The notes beneath the pieces were generated by a model, which was not told the DNA's origin, made no database searches, and saw nothing but the letters and a program-made list of their open reading frames with translations. The position numbers and the translations under genes are program-made. A stretch of DNA of 64,000 bases, from the NCBI GenBank assembly GCA_903904835.1, contig CAIVEI010000175.1, positions 45,209 to 109,208 of the forward strand. The letters run 5' to 3'. Origin of the DNA: an uncultured Schlesneria sp. (lineage in GTDB: Bacteria > Planctomycetota > Planctomycetia > Planctomycetales > Planctomycetaceae). Shown piece after piece: positions 17,008 to 28,272 of this stretch (positions within the stretch are counted from its first letter, which is position 1; the number at the start of each line of letters is the position of its first letter).

Positions 17008-17419
17008 GAAATAAAATCTTTCTTGATTATCGATGCCGGTGCACAGGCTTGGCCGAGTTGATCAATATTGAAGACGAGCGACTGCTTCGGCACCCATGTT
17101 TGTACAAAATGAAAGTTTCAGGGAACAGGTTCAGGTCGAAGGCGTGAGACCGACATTGCTTGTGGGTCGCAGTCGAATCAAAAAGGAGCAGGTCCCGTTT
17201 TCCAGATGCTTTGCCGCTTCTTCGTATCCTGCTATTCTGATTTCGCAAGCGGGGCTTTGTCCCTGTTGTCTGGTCGTGCGATATTACTCGGTTTCCACCA
17301 AGCCGCTGACCGTCAAGCGGAACAGGGGAGCTCCAGGTGAACCGCTGCCGATTTGACCGTGTGGAAATCTCGTTCTCATGCCGGGATCGCGCCGGAGGCA
17401 ACATTTAACATGAGTGTTC
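17008..17419. other. Intergenic region without recognisable gene
   Basis: About 412 bases between two divergent genes. A 125-residue open frame on the minus strand (17027-17404) resembles no protein and has no ribosome-binding site. A short inverted repeat (CCGCTTGACGG-type around 17303-17320) is the only structure seen. Confidence 0.5.
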
Positions 17420-19261
17420 ATGACAACCAACGCTAATCCAAATGCGCGAACCTTGCCGTCACTTCCTCGGCGATCGGCTGCTCGTCAGTTTTGGTGGATC
17501 ATCGCAATCTGCTTGATCATACAGGGCGCGCTTGCTGTCGATTGTGCACGAAAGTGGACGCCGACTCACGACGAATTCTGGCATTTACCGATCGGCCTGC
17601 GGATCTGGAAAACGGGGCGATTCGACGATGACGTGATTAATCCACCGCTCGTTCGACTTTGGGCAGCGATCCCATTGGTGATCGGCGGAGCAAGCACGAG
17701 TGCCGATGACGCGCGTCAGGAATTCGGAGACATCGGTAAAAATTTTTGGAAATCGAATGGCGAAAAAGCCCGGTTCTGGTTCTTCCTGGGCCGCCTCATG
17801 ATTATCCCGCTCGCAGCATTATCGGGGTTGGTCATCGCCATCTGGACACGAGCCTGGTACGGCGAACGCTCGGCCATCCTCGCGGTGCTGTTGTGGGCCT
17901 GTTGCCCGACCGTATTGGCAAATTCGGCGATCGTCACTCACGATTTACCGCTCACGGCCGGATGGCTGGTAACACTCTTCACGTTGGTCCGCTTTGCCGA
18001 AAAACCATGCTGGAGACGATCCCTTCAATTTGGAGCCGCGCTGGGAATTGCGATACTGACCAAAGTGACCGCGATCGTTTTGATCCCATTGTGCATCGTG
18101 CTGTGGTTTGTTCTCAGGTTCAAATCGTCGGTTTCCACCACGATGAATGTTCCCCTGGCGGAAGGTCAAACTCCTCTGACAGATATGACTCCGGTTCCCA
18201 AAAAGATGGTTCTGGTCGCTCAATGGGTGGCAGCATTTGGACTTGCCGTTTTTCTGATCAACGCCTGCTATCTGTTTCATGGAACCGGTCGAACAATCGC
18301 GTCGCTGAATTTTGTCAGCCCCCAAATGAATGCCATTCAGCAATCGTTGTCATGGGTTGGCTGGCTACCCGTTCCGTTCCCGACCGATTTCATTGCGGCG
18401 TTTGATCGACTGGCACAAGACCTGGATCGATTGCATCCTGTCTACCTCGACAACACCTGGAGCAGTCAACCATTCAAGTCGTACTACGCAAAGGCGCTGG
18501 CCTACAAACTTCCGCTCGGTACGATCGTCCTGATCCTGTTCGGTTTTGTCGGTGTGTTTTGGCCACGTCCAAGTTCTGAGGATCGTCGCCGAGCATTATT
18601 TCTTTTGATTGCGGCGGTCACGCTTCCCATTCTTGCCAGCGGGTCAGCGAATCAGATCGGGATCCGTTACATCCTTTCGACATTTCCCGTCCTTTTTATT
18701 TTCGCGGGCCAGGCAGCTCGTTGGCTGGCCTATCCGAGAATCCCCACGATTTTCAACGTATACCTCCGGCGTGTGGTCTGGGCATTAGTGATCGCCGCGC
18801 CGTTGTCACTACGGTTTCATCCTCACCATCTGGCCTACTTCAACGAATTGGCGGGAGGCCCCGCGAATGGTGGCTGGCATCTTGCTGATTCGAATATCGA
18901 TTGGGGACAGGATCTTCACGGACTGCGAGACTACCTTGTCGAGCATAAGATCAGTGACATTGGTCTTGCCTATTATGGAACGGTCCTGCCGTCGAGCATC
19001 GGGATTAACGCCCATGACCCCCCGTTTGAACGACCGAAACCTGGGTGGTACGCCATTAGTGTCAATTTTGTCCATGGCCGCCCGCACGTCTTCGGCAATC
19101 ACGAGGGAGCATCCGTACGAGTCGGACTGGGGCAATTACTCTATTTCCGTATGTTCACGCCGGTCACCTCAATCGGTTATTCCATCAACATCTATTATTT
19201 GACATATCGTGAAATCGAAGAACACGCAAGAGAATATCAAGAGCAACTCGGTCCACCGTAA
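17420..19261 (+). CDS. GT-C type membrane glycosyltransferase (GT39/ArnT-like)
   Basis: The 613-residue integral membrane protein has roughly ten hydrophobic segments, beginning with FWWIIAICLIIQGALAV. The first periplasmic loop carries the acidic motif TPTHDEFWHLP, the catalytic-site pattern of GT-C enzymes that use lipid-linked sugar donors. Later segments include TKVTAIVLIPLCIVLWFVL and ANQIGIRYILSTFPVLFIF, then HHLAYFNELAGGP and DSNIDWGQDLHGL, a conserved planctomycete C-terminal block. ATG 17420 is preferred over GTG 17414. A paralogue sits at 41367-43124. The donor and acceptor are unknown. Confidence 0.85.
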   Translation: MTTNANPNARTLPSLPRRSAARQFWWIIAICLIIQGALAVDCARKWTPTHDEFWHLPIGLRIWKTGRFDDDVINPPLVRLWAAIPLVIGGASTSADDARQEFGDIGKNFWKSNGEKARFWFFLGRLMIIPLAALSGLVIAIWTRAWYGERSAILAVLLWACCPTVLANSAIVTHDLPLTAGWLVTLFTLVRFAEKPCWRRSLQFGAALGIAILTKVTAIVLIPLCIVLWFVLRFKSSVSTTMNVPLAEGQTPLTDMTPVPKKMVLVAQWVAAFGLAVFLINACYLFHGTGRTIASLNFVSPQMNAIQQSLSWVGWLPVPFPTDFIAAFDRLAQDLDRLHPVYLDNTWSSQPFKSYYAKALAYKLPLGTIVLILFGFVGVFWPRPSSEDRRRALFLLIAAVTLPILASGSANQIGIRYILSTFPVLFIFAGQAARWLAYPRIPTIFNVYLRRVVWALVIAAPLSLRFHPHHLAYFNELAGGPANGGWHLADSNIDWGQDLHGLRDYLVEHKISDIGLAYYGTVLPSSIGINAHDPPFERPKPGWYAISVNFVHGRPHVFGNHEGASVRVGLGQLLYFRMFTPVTSIGYSINIYYLTYREIEEHAREYQEQLGPP

Positions 19262-19384
19262 GGAGAGAACCGATCACAGCTCGGCTTGATTCAATGGCAG
19301 TGACTTTTGGGAATCCGCAATCGTCGAACCATTACAAATTCGCTCCCGAGTAAACTCCGATCATATCAACAGAGGTTGCCAGCG

Positions 19385-20644
19385 ATGATGACGCGAGCAC
19401 TTTTACCGATGTTAGTCTCGATGGCTTGCCTTTCGAATTTCGCTGTTGCGGCAGACGGGGATCGTGCTGCCGCAGAAGTATGGATGCAGAGGGCAGTCGA
19501 ATCATTCAGGCAGATCAAAACAGAATCGGCTATCAGTCATGCCGCCGACAAACTGTCACATGCTCATGCTCGGCTGGGACAAGTTGACGCCGCGTTTCAA
19601 GCAGCCAAGCGGGTTAACAATCCGCAACTGAAACTGTATGCGTTGACCACGACGATCCAGGCGGCCGTCGATGCGGACCAGAGCACCGATCTGATGGTGG
19701 CGGAAGCCAGGCTGACACTCAATGGAAAAGAAGGAAGTTTCAACGACGCAGCAATGAAAAACTTGCTTCGTATCGCGGAAACAAAACAAAAGACGTTCCC
19801 AGCCACTTTCAAACAACCTGACCCGCCTTCATTTGAGCAACTGCAAATGGCGTTTGACGCTGCTGCGAATCGACGAGAGAAGCTGTCTGCGTTTCAACCA
19901 CTGATGATGCGCTCGCTACAAACGAACTCGTTCGATTTGCTGGAGCGAGCGATCGAAGAAACGATCAAAGTGATCGAGCAAAACCCACTTCCCGATCAAT
20001 CGTCAAAGTTTGGCGTCTACGGTGATGCGGCAGAGATTGCAAGAATCCGCGTCGCGAATTTGCAGATCGCATCGAAGCTGGCCGCCGAAGGTCAGAACGA
20101 CGAGGCGGCGCGTCATCTGGCGTTGGCCGACGCCGTAATTGATCCGCTGCCCGATGCTTCCGCCCTTGTTAAATGGGAGCTGCAGTGGCTTCGAATCCAT
20201 GTCTTATTGCAACTCAATCGCATGGATGAAGCGATTCAACATCTCAATACAATCAAGACGCCTCTGATCGTGTCACGAGCGGCGGCGGAGATCGCGGCCT
20301 ATCAAATCAAAAACGGACAAGTGGATGCCGGCTTGAAGACGGCTGAGCGAATTGGAACCGGACTGGGTTCCGGGGAGAATCAAGGAACAGTTGCCATATC
20401 GCTTTTTGAACATGGTGATCGCAACATCGCCTTGCAATACATCAATCAAGTGGGTGAGACGGACGAAGCGATGAATGCGTTAATCTCACTCGCACGTCAT
20501 TGGGTTGAAGCTGGCGACACTGCTCGACTGCAATCGACGTTTGACTCAATCAATTCGCCAACCGCGCAAACGCACTATGCAACATCCGCGGCAGTGTTTC
20601 TCGCGTTACGCGATATGAAGAATGGCGAAGATAAGACGAAATAA
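19385..20644 (+). CDS. Secreted helical-repeat (TPR-like) protein
   Basis: ATG 19385 is chosen because AGAGG lies about 11 bases upstream and the protein then starts with a signal peptide (LPMLVSMACLSNFAVAADG); the ATG at 19307 leaves it internal. The 419 residues are almost entirely alpha-helical with repeated A-x-x-x-A and aromatic patterns (AAFQAAKRVNNPQLKLYAL, DEAARHLALADAV, MDEAIQHLNTIKTP, DAGLKTAERIGTG), as in TPR or PPR-like solenoids. No catalytic motif is seen. It follows the glycosyltransferase by 123 bases on the same strand and may be co-transcribed with it. Function is unknown. Confidence 0.75.
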   Translation: MMTRALLPMLVSMACLSNFAVAADGDRAAAEVWMQRAVESFRQIKTESAISHAADKLSHAHARLGQVDAAFQAAKRVNNPQLKLYALTTTIQAAVDADQSTDLMVAEARLTLNGKEGSFNDAAMKNLLRIAETKQKTFPATFKQPDPPSFEQLQMAFDAAANRREKLSAFQPLMMRSLQTNSFDLLERAIEETIKVIEQNPLPDQSSKFGVYGDAAEIARIRVANLQIASKLAAEGQNDEAARHLALADAVIDPLPDASALVKWELQWLRIHVLLQLNRMDEAIQHLNTIKTPLIVSRAAAEIAAYQIKNGQVDAGLKTAERIGTGLGSGENQGTVAISLFEHGDRNIALQYINQVGETDEAMNALISLARHWVEAGDTARLQSTFDSINSPTAQTHYATSAAVFLALRDMKNGEDKTK

Positions 20645-20697
20645 CACGCAAGCAGATTTGTGTCTCACAATGGTCTCAACGAATTGATTTCATTTTT

Positions 20698-21651
20698 TCA
20701 AATTCCAGAGCCATGTGAAAAACCTTCGCTTCGGTACTGGGCCTGGGAAATGTTGCTGCCGGGGGCAACGCTGCGCGTGAGCCAGACATTGCCGCCAATT
20801 ATTGATCCTCGGCCAATCGTGATCCGTCCGAGGATCGTGGCATTGGCATAGATCACGACATCGTCTTCGACGATGGGGTGTCGAGCATTTCCTTTGACGA
20901 GCGTTCCGGTCTCATCGGTCTGAAAGCTTTTTGCACCGAGCGTTACTCCGTGGTACAGCCGGACGTTCTCGCCGATGATGGCCGTTTCGCCAATGACGAC
21001 GCCCGTGCCGTGGTCGATAAAAAAGCGGCCTTGAATATCGGCACCTGGATGAATGTCGATGCCGGTTGTTGAATGGGCGATCTCTGCGATGATCCTGGCG
21101 ACCAGCGGTAGTCCCAGTCGGTGCAATGAGTGTGCGATGCGATGATGGATGATGGCCAGAATTCCGGGATAGCAAGCGAGTACCTCGTCGCTGCTGCGTG
21201 CGGCTGGGTCGCCGGTGTAGGCGGCGTGAATGTCCAAGTCGAGTTGCGCACGAATTCGCGGAAGAGTCGCGGCAAGTTCGCGAACGATTCCGATCGCCCG
21301 CTCACGCTCGGCAGGGCTGGCGACTTCCTCACCCGAAACGAATTGAATCTCACGAAGTGCCTGGCCTGTTAATTCGCGCAAGGTCACGTTCAGTGTATGG
21401 CCAACAAAGTAGTCGACGTTATCCCCGACCAGGACGTGAGCGCTCAGTCGATTGGGGAACATCGCTGCTGTTAAGCCTTCGACGATTCCGGTGAGAGCCG
21501 CTCGTGATGGAAGTTTCACTGGTTTGCCGATTCGCTGGCGCGCAGCGAGCGAATCGTTACGGAGCGAACGCAGTTCGGAGACGATTGAATCGATATTCCA
21601 GTCCGGTTCGCTGAGCGAAATTGGTCGAGATTCGTTGGTTGTTTGATTCAT
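20698..21651 (-). CDS. cysE: Serine O-acetyltransferase (EpsC/CysE type)
   Basis: The enzyme acetylates serine to O-acetylserine, the first step of cysteine synthesis. The 317-residue length with a long N-terminal helical region is typical of the EpsC subgroup. Core features are DIHAAYTGDPAARSSDEVL, the YPGILAIIHHRIAHSLHRLG block and the left-handed hexapeptide repeat with the catalytic histidine segments STTGIDIHPGADIQGRFFIDH and GTGVVIGETAIIGENVRLYH. It ends in the GGNVWLTRSVAPGS segment. A plausible AGAAAG site precedes the ATG. No sulfhydrylase gene (cysK) is adjacent. The gene symbol is used for the family; epsC is the alternative name. Confidence 0.9.
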   Translation of the reverse strand: MNQTTNESRPISLSEPDWNIDSIVSELRSLRNDSLAARQRIGKPVKLPSRAALTGIVEGLTAAMFPNRLSAHVLVGDNVDYFVGHTLNVTLRELTGQALREIQFVSGEEVASPAERERAIGIVRELAATLPRIRAQLDLDIHAAYTGDPAARSSDEVLACYPGILAIIHHRIAHSLHRLGLPLVARIIAEIAHSTTGIDIHPGADIQGRFFIDHGTGVVIGETAIIGENVRLYHGVTLGAKSFQTDETGTLVKGNARHPIVEDDVVIYANATILGRITIGRGSIIGGNVWLTRSVAPGSNISQAQYRSEGFSHGSGI

Positions 21652-21765
21652 CGGATTTTTCTTTCTGCGTTTGAATTCAGGGTGCGATCGCTGGGTATAT
21701 TCGACGTCATTGTCGTTCGGGTGTTGCCAGTGATGGAAATTGAAGTTGGCGAGTTACCAACCGTC

Positions 21766-21824
21766 GCATGGGCTTTAGTCCCGCGCGACAAAAGTTGTTA
21801 ATGCGCACGGGCTGAAGCCCATGC
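21766..21824. repeat. Inverted repeat (GGGCTTTAGCCC-type hairpin)
   Basis: GCATGGGCTTTAGTCCCGCG at the left end faces CGCACGGGCTGAAGCCCATGC at the right end, forming a long imperfect stem around a roughly 18-base loop. It begins nine bases after the stop of the ligase gene on the minus strand and may act as its terminator. Hairpins containing GGGCTTTAGCCC are a common dispersed type in planctomycete genomes as far as I know. Confidence 0.65.
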
Positions 21825-21832
21825 TACGAAAA

Positions 21833-23305
21833 CTATCGTAACAGCCGACGCAAGGCCTTTCCTGAAGCGCTGCGGGGGACCGCCGATACGAACTCGATAT
21901 GCCTTGGTAGTTTGAATGTCGCCAGCACGGGTCGCAGGAACGCGACAAGTTCTTCTGCGGAAACTTCCGCTCCAGGTTTAAGAGCGACAACCGCCTTTGG
22001 AATCTCGCCAAGAATCGGGTCGGGCGCTGCCACGACGACGGCATCGCTGATTGCGGGATGGCGAAAAAGCACTTCTTCAACATCACGCGGGTAGACCTTT
22101 TCGCCACCAACATTGATCATGTCCTTGGCTCGGTCAACGATGAAGACATAGCCTTCACTGTCCATACGGACGATATCGCCCGTTCGGAACCAACCACCCG
22201 CGACGAACACCTCGGCCGTCGCTTCCGGGCGTTTGTAATATCCGGCTGAGACAGCCGTGCCACGTGCCCACAGTTCCCCGACTTCGCCGATGTCGAGCGT
22301 CCGGCCCGCAGGGTCGACCACTTTCAATTCAGTGTCCCCCATCGCCCGCCCGCATGAACCGACTCGCATCTCGTCCGGTGAAGTTGTTGTGATCACGGGA
22401 CTCACTTCAGTCAGCCCGTAAGATTCCGCATAACCGACTTTCCAGTCGTCTTGAAGTGAAGAAATCGATTCGGCTGGCATCGGTGCCGCAGCGGAGTGGA
22501 TCACTCGCAGGCTGGTCAGGTCATGGCTCGCCCGAAGGGGTGAACGGGTCATTTGGTTAATGATTGCCGGTACGGCCAGAAACTGAGTTGGCCGAACCGC
22601 TTCGATTAATTCAAGGGTAGGCTCAATCTTGCAGCGCCGTACAATCACCGCAGTTCCTCCGACGCCGAAGACCCCTAACAGGCCGTTGATGAGTCCCCAG
22701 CAATGGAATAGCGGGGCCCCGACGAGAAGTCTGTCGTCGGCGCCAAAGTGAATGCGACCGAACTGTTCAGCGTTGTCGATTATGTTCAGATGCGTCAGCA
22801 TGACCCCCTTGGGATTCCCAGTGGTCCCTGACGTATAAAGCAGGCAGGCGACGGTTTTGGGCGTCAGGTCCAATGTGGCGAAGTTATCGCTTCCAGATTC
22901 CAGCAGTGATGCAAACTCGGTATCAACGTCAATGATCCGCTGGACTCCGAGACCCTCGCGCATAGACTCGAGATTCTTTTGCCGTTCACCATCGGTGAGC
23001 AACCAGACCGCCTCGGAATCGGCAATCACCGTACGCACTTCTTCCGGGCGCAACATCGCGTTGACAATATTCGGTACGACTCCCGCTTTAAATGCCCCGA
23101 TCGCAGCAATCACCAGTTCCGGTCCGCTCTCAAGTACCAGCCCAAGCACTTGTCCAGCATGCACGCCCCCGGCCCGTAACGCACTTGCAAACCGATTTGT
23201 CAGTCGATCAAGTTCGCCGTAGGAATACGTTCGACCCTCAAAAATCAGAGCAGGGTGTCTCGATCGAGTCGCCGCCGGACCGCTGAGCAGGTCTCCAATG
23301 TTCAT
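21833..23305 (-). CDS. AMP-forming acyl-CoA synthetase/ligase
   Basis: This 490-residue member of the ANL superfamily adenylates a carboxylic acid and transfers it to CoA. The P-loop-like A3 motif LLYTSGTTGNPKGVML is at about residues 155-170, the A5 block at ESYGLTEVSPVI, the A7/A8 region at GELWARGTAVSAGYY and GWFRTGDIVRMDSEGYVFI, the hinge at DRAKDMINVGGEKVYPRDVE and the catalytic lysine near PRSASGKALRRLL. The overall pattern suits fatty- or aromatic-acid CoA ligases; the substrate cannot be read. It follows cysE-type on the same strand with 181 bases between, and a hairpin (21766-21824) lies in that gap, so the two are probably separate units. Confidence 0.9.
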   Translation of the reverse strand: MNIGDLLSGPAATRSRHPALIFEGRTYSYGELDRLTNRFASALRAGGVHAGQVLGLVLESGPELVIAAIGAFKAGVVPNIVNAMLRPEEVRTVIADSEAVWLLTDGERQKNLESMREGLGVQRIIDVDTEFASLLESGSDNFATLDLTPKTVACLLYTSGTTGNPKGVMLTHLNIIDNAEQFGRIHFGADDRLLVGAPLFHCWGLINGLLGVFGVGGTAVIVRRCKIEPTLELIEAVRPTQFLAVPAIINQMTRSPLRASHDLTSLRVIHSAAAPMPAESISSLQDDWKVGYAESYGLTEVSPVITTTSPDEMRVGSCGRAMGDTELKVVDPAGRTLDIGEVGELWARGTAVSAGYYKRPEATAEVFVAGGWFRTGDIVRMDSEGYVFIVDRAKDMINVGGEKVYPRDVEEVLFRHPAISDAVVVAAPDPILGEIPKAVVALKPGAEVSAEELVAFLRPVLATFKLPRHIEFVSAVPRSASGKALRRLLR

Positions 23306-23487
23306 TCCGTGGTCTCCGAAACCATGTCCATCAAGTTACTCCACAAGATCGTTGGAAGAATGTAATTTAAACGAATTTTGTGATATTTCGACGCTCGGGC
23401 CATTGCTCAAACAAACAAAAAGTGAAATTCTTGAGAAGAGGCCAGATCTTCAAACTCGATATTTTCGAAAGCTGTTGAAATAACGTC

Positions 23488-24390
23488 ATGAGAGTAGTTC
23501 TGATCACACTTGCTTTGCTGTCACATCTCACCATCGCAGCGTCTGCCGAAAAAATGCCTTATGCCGAGGAGATTCAAACGTGGAGAGCGACTCGTGAACA
23601 ACGCCTTCGCGCTGATAACGGTTGGCTGACCCTCGTCGGTCGGTATCCTTTGAAAGAGGGGGCGAACACGTTTGGCACAGGGAAGAAAAACAACGTCGTG
23701 TTCCCCGCAGCACTCGAAGGGGTCGGACCCGAATCGCTGGGAACGCTTGACGTTGATCCTGAGAAAAAAACTGTCACGTTGTTTCTGGCAGACGGAGTCT
23801 CGATGGTCAGTGGCAGCGATACCTTCACCGGTCAGCGGCAGATGGGTACGGCCACGGATAAACGAGACTGGATCGGGCTGAATCGCCTCAGTATGCATGT
23901 CATCGCGCGCAATGAAAAATACTTCCTCCGAGTGGCTGACAACGAATCATTGTTACGAAAGTACTTCCCTGGGTGTGTCTGGTATCCGCCCAATGAGGCC
24001 TACAAGGTTGAGGCGAGATTCGTCCCCTACGCTGAGGAGAAGTTGTTGTCGATCGTTAACATCATCGACGAAGTTTCCCGGCAACCCAGCCAAGGCTATG
24101 CCGAATTCTCGCTCAATGGCGAGTTGCACAAACTCGACGCCATCAAGGAAGGTGACGGATTGTTTTTCGTATTTCGAGACAGCACAGCCGGTGACACGAC
24201 ATATCCGCCCGGACGCTTTCTCGATGTCGAACAGCAACCCCCCGAAAATGAACTATTCACGTTGGACTTTAATAAGGCCTACAATCCCCCTTGTGCCTTT
24301 TCGACGTACACGACATGCCCATTGCCGCCGAGACAGAATATTTTGAAGATAAGAATCGAAGCGGGCGAGAAATATCGTCGAGAAAAATGA
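23488..24390 (+). CDS. DUF1684 family secreted protein
   Basis: The 300-residue protein has a signal peptide (MRVVLITLALLSHLTIAASA). The DUF1684 signature follows: EEIQTWRATREQRLRADNGWL, LVGRYPLKEGANTFG, LRVADNESLLRKYFPGCVWYP, then DTTYPPGRFL, FTLDFNKAYNPPCAFS and YTTCPLPPRQNILKIRIEAGE. The last block is the most conserved part of the family. The ribosome-binding site is weak. DUF1684 proteins are widespread and uncharacterised, with no agreed activity. It is monocistronic, with 182 bases upstream to the divergent ligase gene and 244 bases downstream to the sulfatase. Confidence 0.9.
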   Translation: MRVVLITLALLSHLTIAASAEKMPYAEEIQTWRATREQRLRADNGWLTLVGRYPLKEGANTFGTGKKNNVVFPAALEGVGPESLGTLDVDPEKKTVTLFLADGVSMVSGSDTFTGQRQMGTATDKRDWIGLNRLSMHVIARNEKYFLRVADNESLLRKYFPGCVWYPPNEAYKVEARFVPYAEEKLLSIVNIIDEVSRQPSQGYAEFSLNGELHKLDAIKEGDGLFFVFRDSTAGDTTYPPGRFLDVEQQPPENELFTLDFNKAYNPPCAFSTYTTCPLPPRQNILKIRIEAGEKYRREK

Positions 24391-24634
24391 TTTTTCTTGT
24401 CAGGCTCGCGATTGAAACTTGGTGGGCCAATTGTGTACGCCGCCGCTTATCAGAGTTCATTCATCGCTCGAGATTGGTCGAGTGTCATGCCAGGTCCCAA
24501 GCCCGTCACCAGTTGCGATTCGACCTGTCGTTTCCATAGTATCACAGATAAATGCGATGTTTAATTTGTTGGACTGATTCCGGAGTAAAGACCTCCCACG
24601 TGGGAATTGTCGTCAGAATCTTGAGGAAGCCACA

Positions 24635-26755
<2,121 letters not shown>

Positions 26756-26766
26756 GTTGTTAAGTC

Positions 26767-28206
26767 ATGTGCAGAGTTTTTTCTGCTACCGTCCTGATTT
26801 CGACGCTTCTGGTCGTCGGCCTCTTTCATCCGATTGTGGTGACGGTTGCTGATGACGCTGACGTTCCCGTCAGCACTGTTCAACCGGTGTCGCCGCATTC
26901 GGGCGTTGTAGTCTGGTGGGGTGGGGGTGAAGTTCCGACCACGGTCTTTGAGCGGCTCGAAACTGTCGATGCGAATTCGGCTATCGCGGTTGTAGCGGGC
27001 GACAAAGGCATCAGTCCCGAACTGACGGGCTGGTGCAATGCGACGAATCATCCTGTCGAAGTCGTACGACCTGACATACTCCAATTGAAAGAAAAACTGC
27101 TGGGATTCAAAACGGTCTGGATCGAAATCAAAGATCTTTCGCCGGATTCAGAGAGCATCGATCATCTGCTGGTCTCGAGCGAGTTTCTTGGTGAATCGAA
27201 GCCTGAGTCTCTGGTCGCGAAACTGTCATCGAGTCCCGGTCGTGTCGGAGTTGGGATTCCGGCCGGGACAGCGCTCATTGCCAAAGGTCGTAGACTGGAA
27301 GTCGTGGGTGAATCGAATGTCGACTTCTGTCTTCCGGCATCGATCACGCGTCCCGGACATCGCCCGACGAAGTTGTTGAGAAACAAACCAGGTTCGGAGG
27401 CAGATCTGCTTGAACTGGTCCGATCGGCAATCGCTCGCCGTGGTCCGGAATTTCCTGCAAAGCTGCCCGGTCTACCCGAAGTCCCCCACGGAGCACTTTT
27501 GGCTTGTGGGGGTGGAAACCTTTCGGACGAGATTTGGCAGCGATTCATTGATCTGGCGGGCGGAACCGACTCACCGATTGTCGTCATCCCCATTGCACAA
27601 CCAAATCCTGACGACGCAAATCCGAAAGATCTAGCCAAATTGAAGCAACTCGGTTGTCAACGGGTCAAGGTGTTGAACCAGCACACAAAAGCCGACGTCC
27701 AATCGCCCGAATTTGTCGAGGCATTGAAAGAGGCTCGCGGGGTCTGGTTTGTGGGTGGTCGACAATGGAAATATATCGATGCCTATGAGGGGTCGTCAGA
27801 GCACTTATTCCATGATGTCCTCAAGCGCAATGGCGTGATCGGTGGAAGTAGTGCGGGGGCTGCTGTTCAAGCGGAGTACATGGTCAGAGGTTCTCCACTC
27901 GGCAATCGGGAAATCATGGCCGAAGGGTACGAACGAGGTCTGAATTTTCTGTCGGGCTGTGCGATCGATATCCATGTGGCCGAGCGAGGCCGTTTGAAAG
28001 ATCTGGTCAGCCTGGTTCAGACTTACCCGCAATTGCTGGGAATTGGCATCGACGAGGATACCGCGGTGGAGATTCAAGGATCTGTCATGACCGTGATCGG
28101 CAACCGCAAAGTGAATATCGTCGATTCCCGCACACAAGAGCCGCTACCGATTAAGTCGGGCGATCGATACCACCTGGTGACTCGCCAGTTGCTGCCCGAG
28201 AAGTAA
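26767..28206 (+). CDS. Cyanophycinase/peptidase S51-like protein with degenerate N-terminal duplicate
   Basis: The C-terminal half (about residues 240-470) has the S51 family pattern: ALLACGGGNLSDEIWQRF, IVVIPIAQPNP, VWFVGGRQ and the nucleophile elbow GGSSAGAA with S362, followed by GIGIDEDTAVEIQG. The N-terminal half repeats the fold weakly: VVVWWGGGEVPTTVFERL and GVGIPAGTAL, where P165 replaces the nucleophile, so this half appears inactive. A signal peptide (VLISTLLVVGLFHPIVVTVA) implies export. S51 enzymes include cyanophycinase and dipeptidase E; cyanophycin cleavage is possible but not shown, since no cyanophycin synthetase gene is nearby. It starts 11 bases after the sulfatase, so the two are likely co-transcribed. 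Confidence 0.82.
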   Translation: MCRVFSATVLISTLLVVGLFHPIVVTVADDADVPVSTVQPVSPHSGVVVWWGGGEVPTTVFERLETVDANSAIAVVAGDKGISPELTGWCNATNHPVEVVRPDILQLKEKLLGFKTVWIEIKDLSPDSESIDHLLVSSEFLGESKPESLVAKLSSSPGRVGVGIPAGTALIAKGRRLEVVGESNVDFCLPASITRPGHRPTKLLRNKPGSEADLLELVRSAIARRGPEFPAKLPGLPEVPHGALLACGGGNLSDEIWQRFIDLAGGTDSPIVVIPIAQPNPDDANPKDLAKLKQLGCQRVKVLNQHTKADVQSPEFVEALKEARGVWFVGGRQWKYIDAYEGSSEHLFHDVLKRNGVIGGSSAGAAVQAEYMVRGSPLGNREIMAEGYERGLNFLSGCAIDIHVAERGRLKDLVSLVQTYPQLLGIGIDEDTAVEIQGSVMTVIGNRKVNIVDSRTQEPLPIKSGDRYHLVTRQLLPEK

Positions 28207-28272
28207 AAAATGGAGGAGCTTTCTCGAATGCTCTTTGTCGAATTTCCTGTATCGAACGAAAGTAATTAGCCC

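Noticed and set aside
17027..17404. Minus-strand 125-residue frame
   Set aside because: Composition is unlike a protein, with no ribosome-binding site and no family resemblance.
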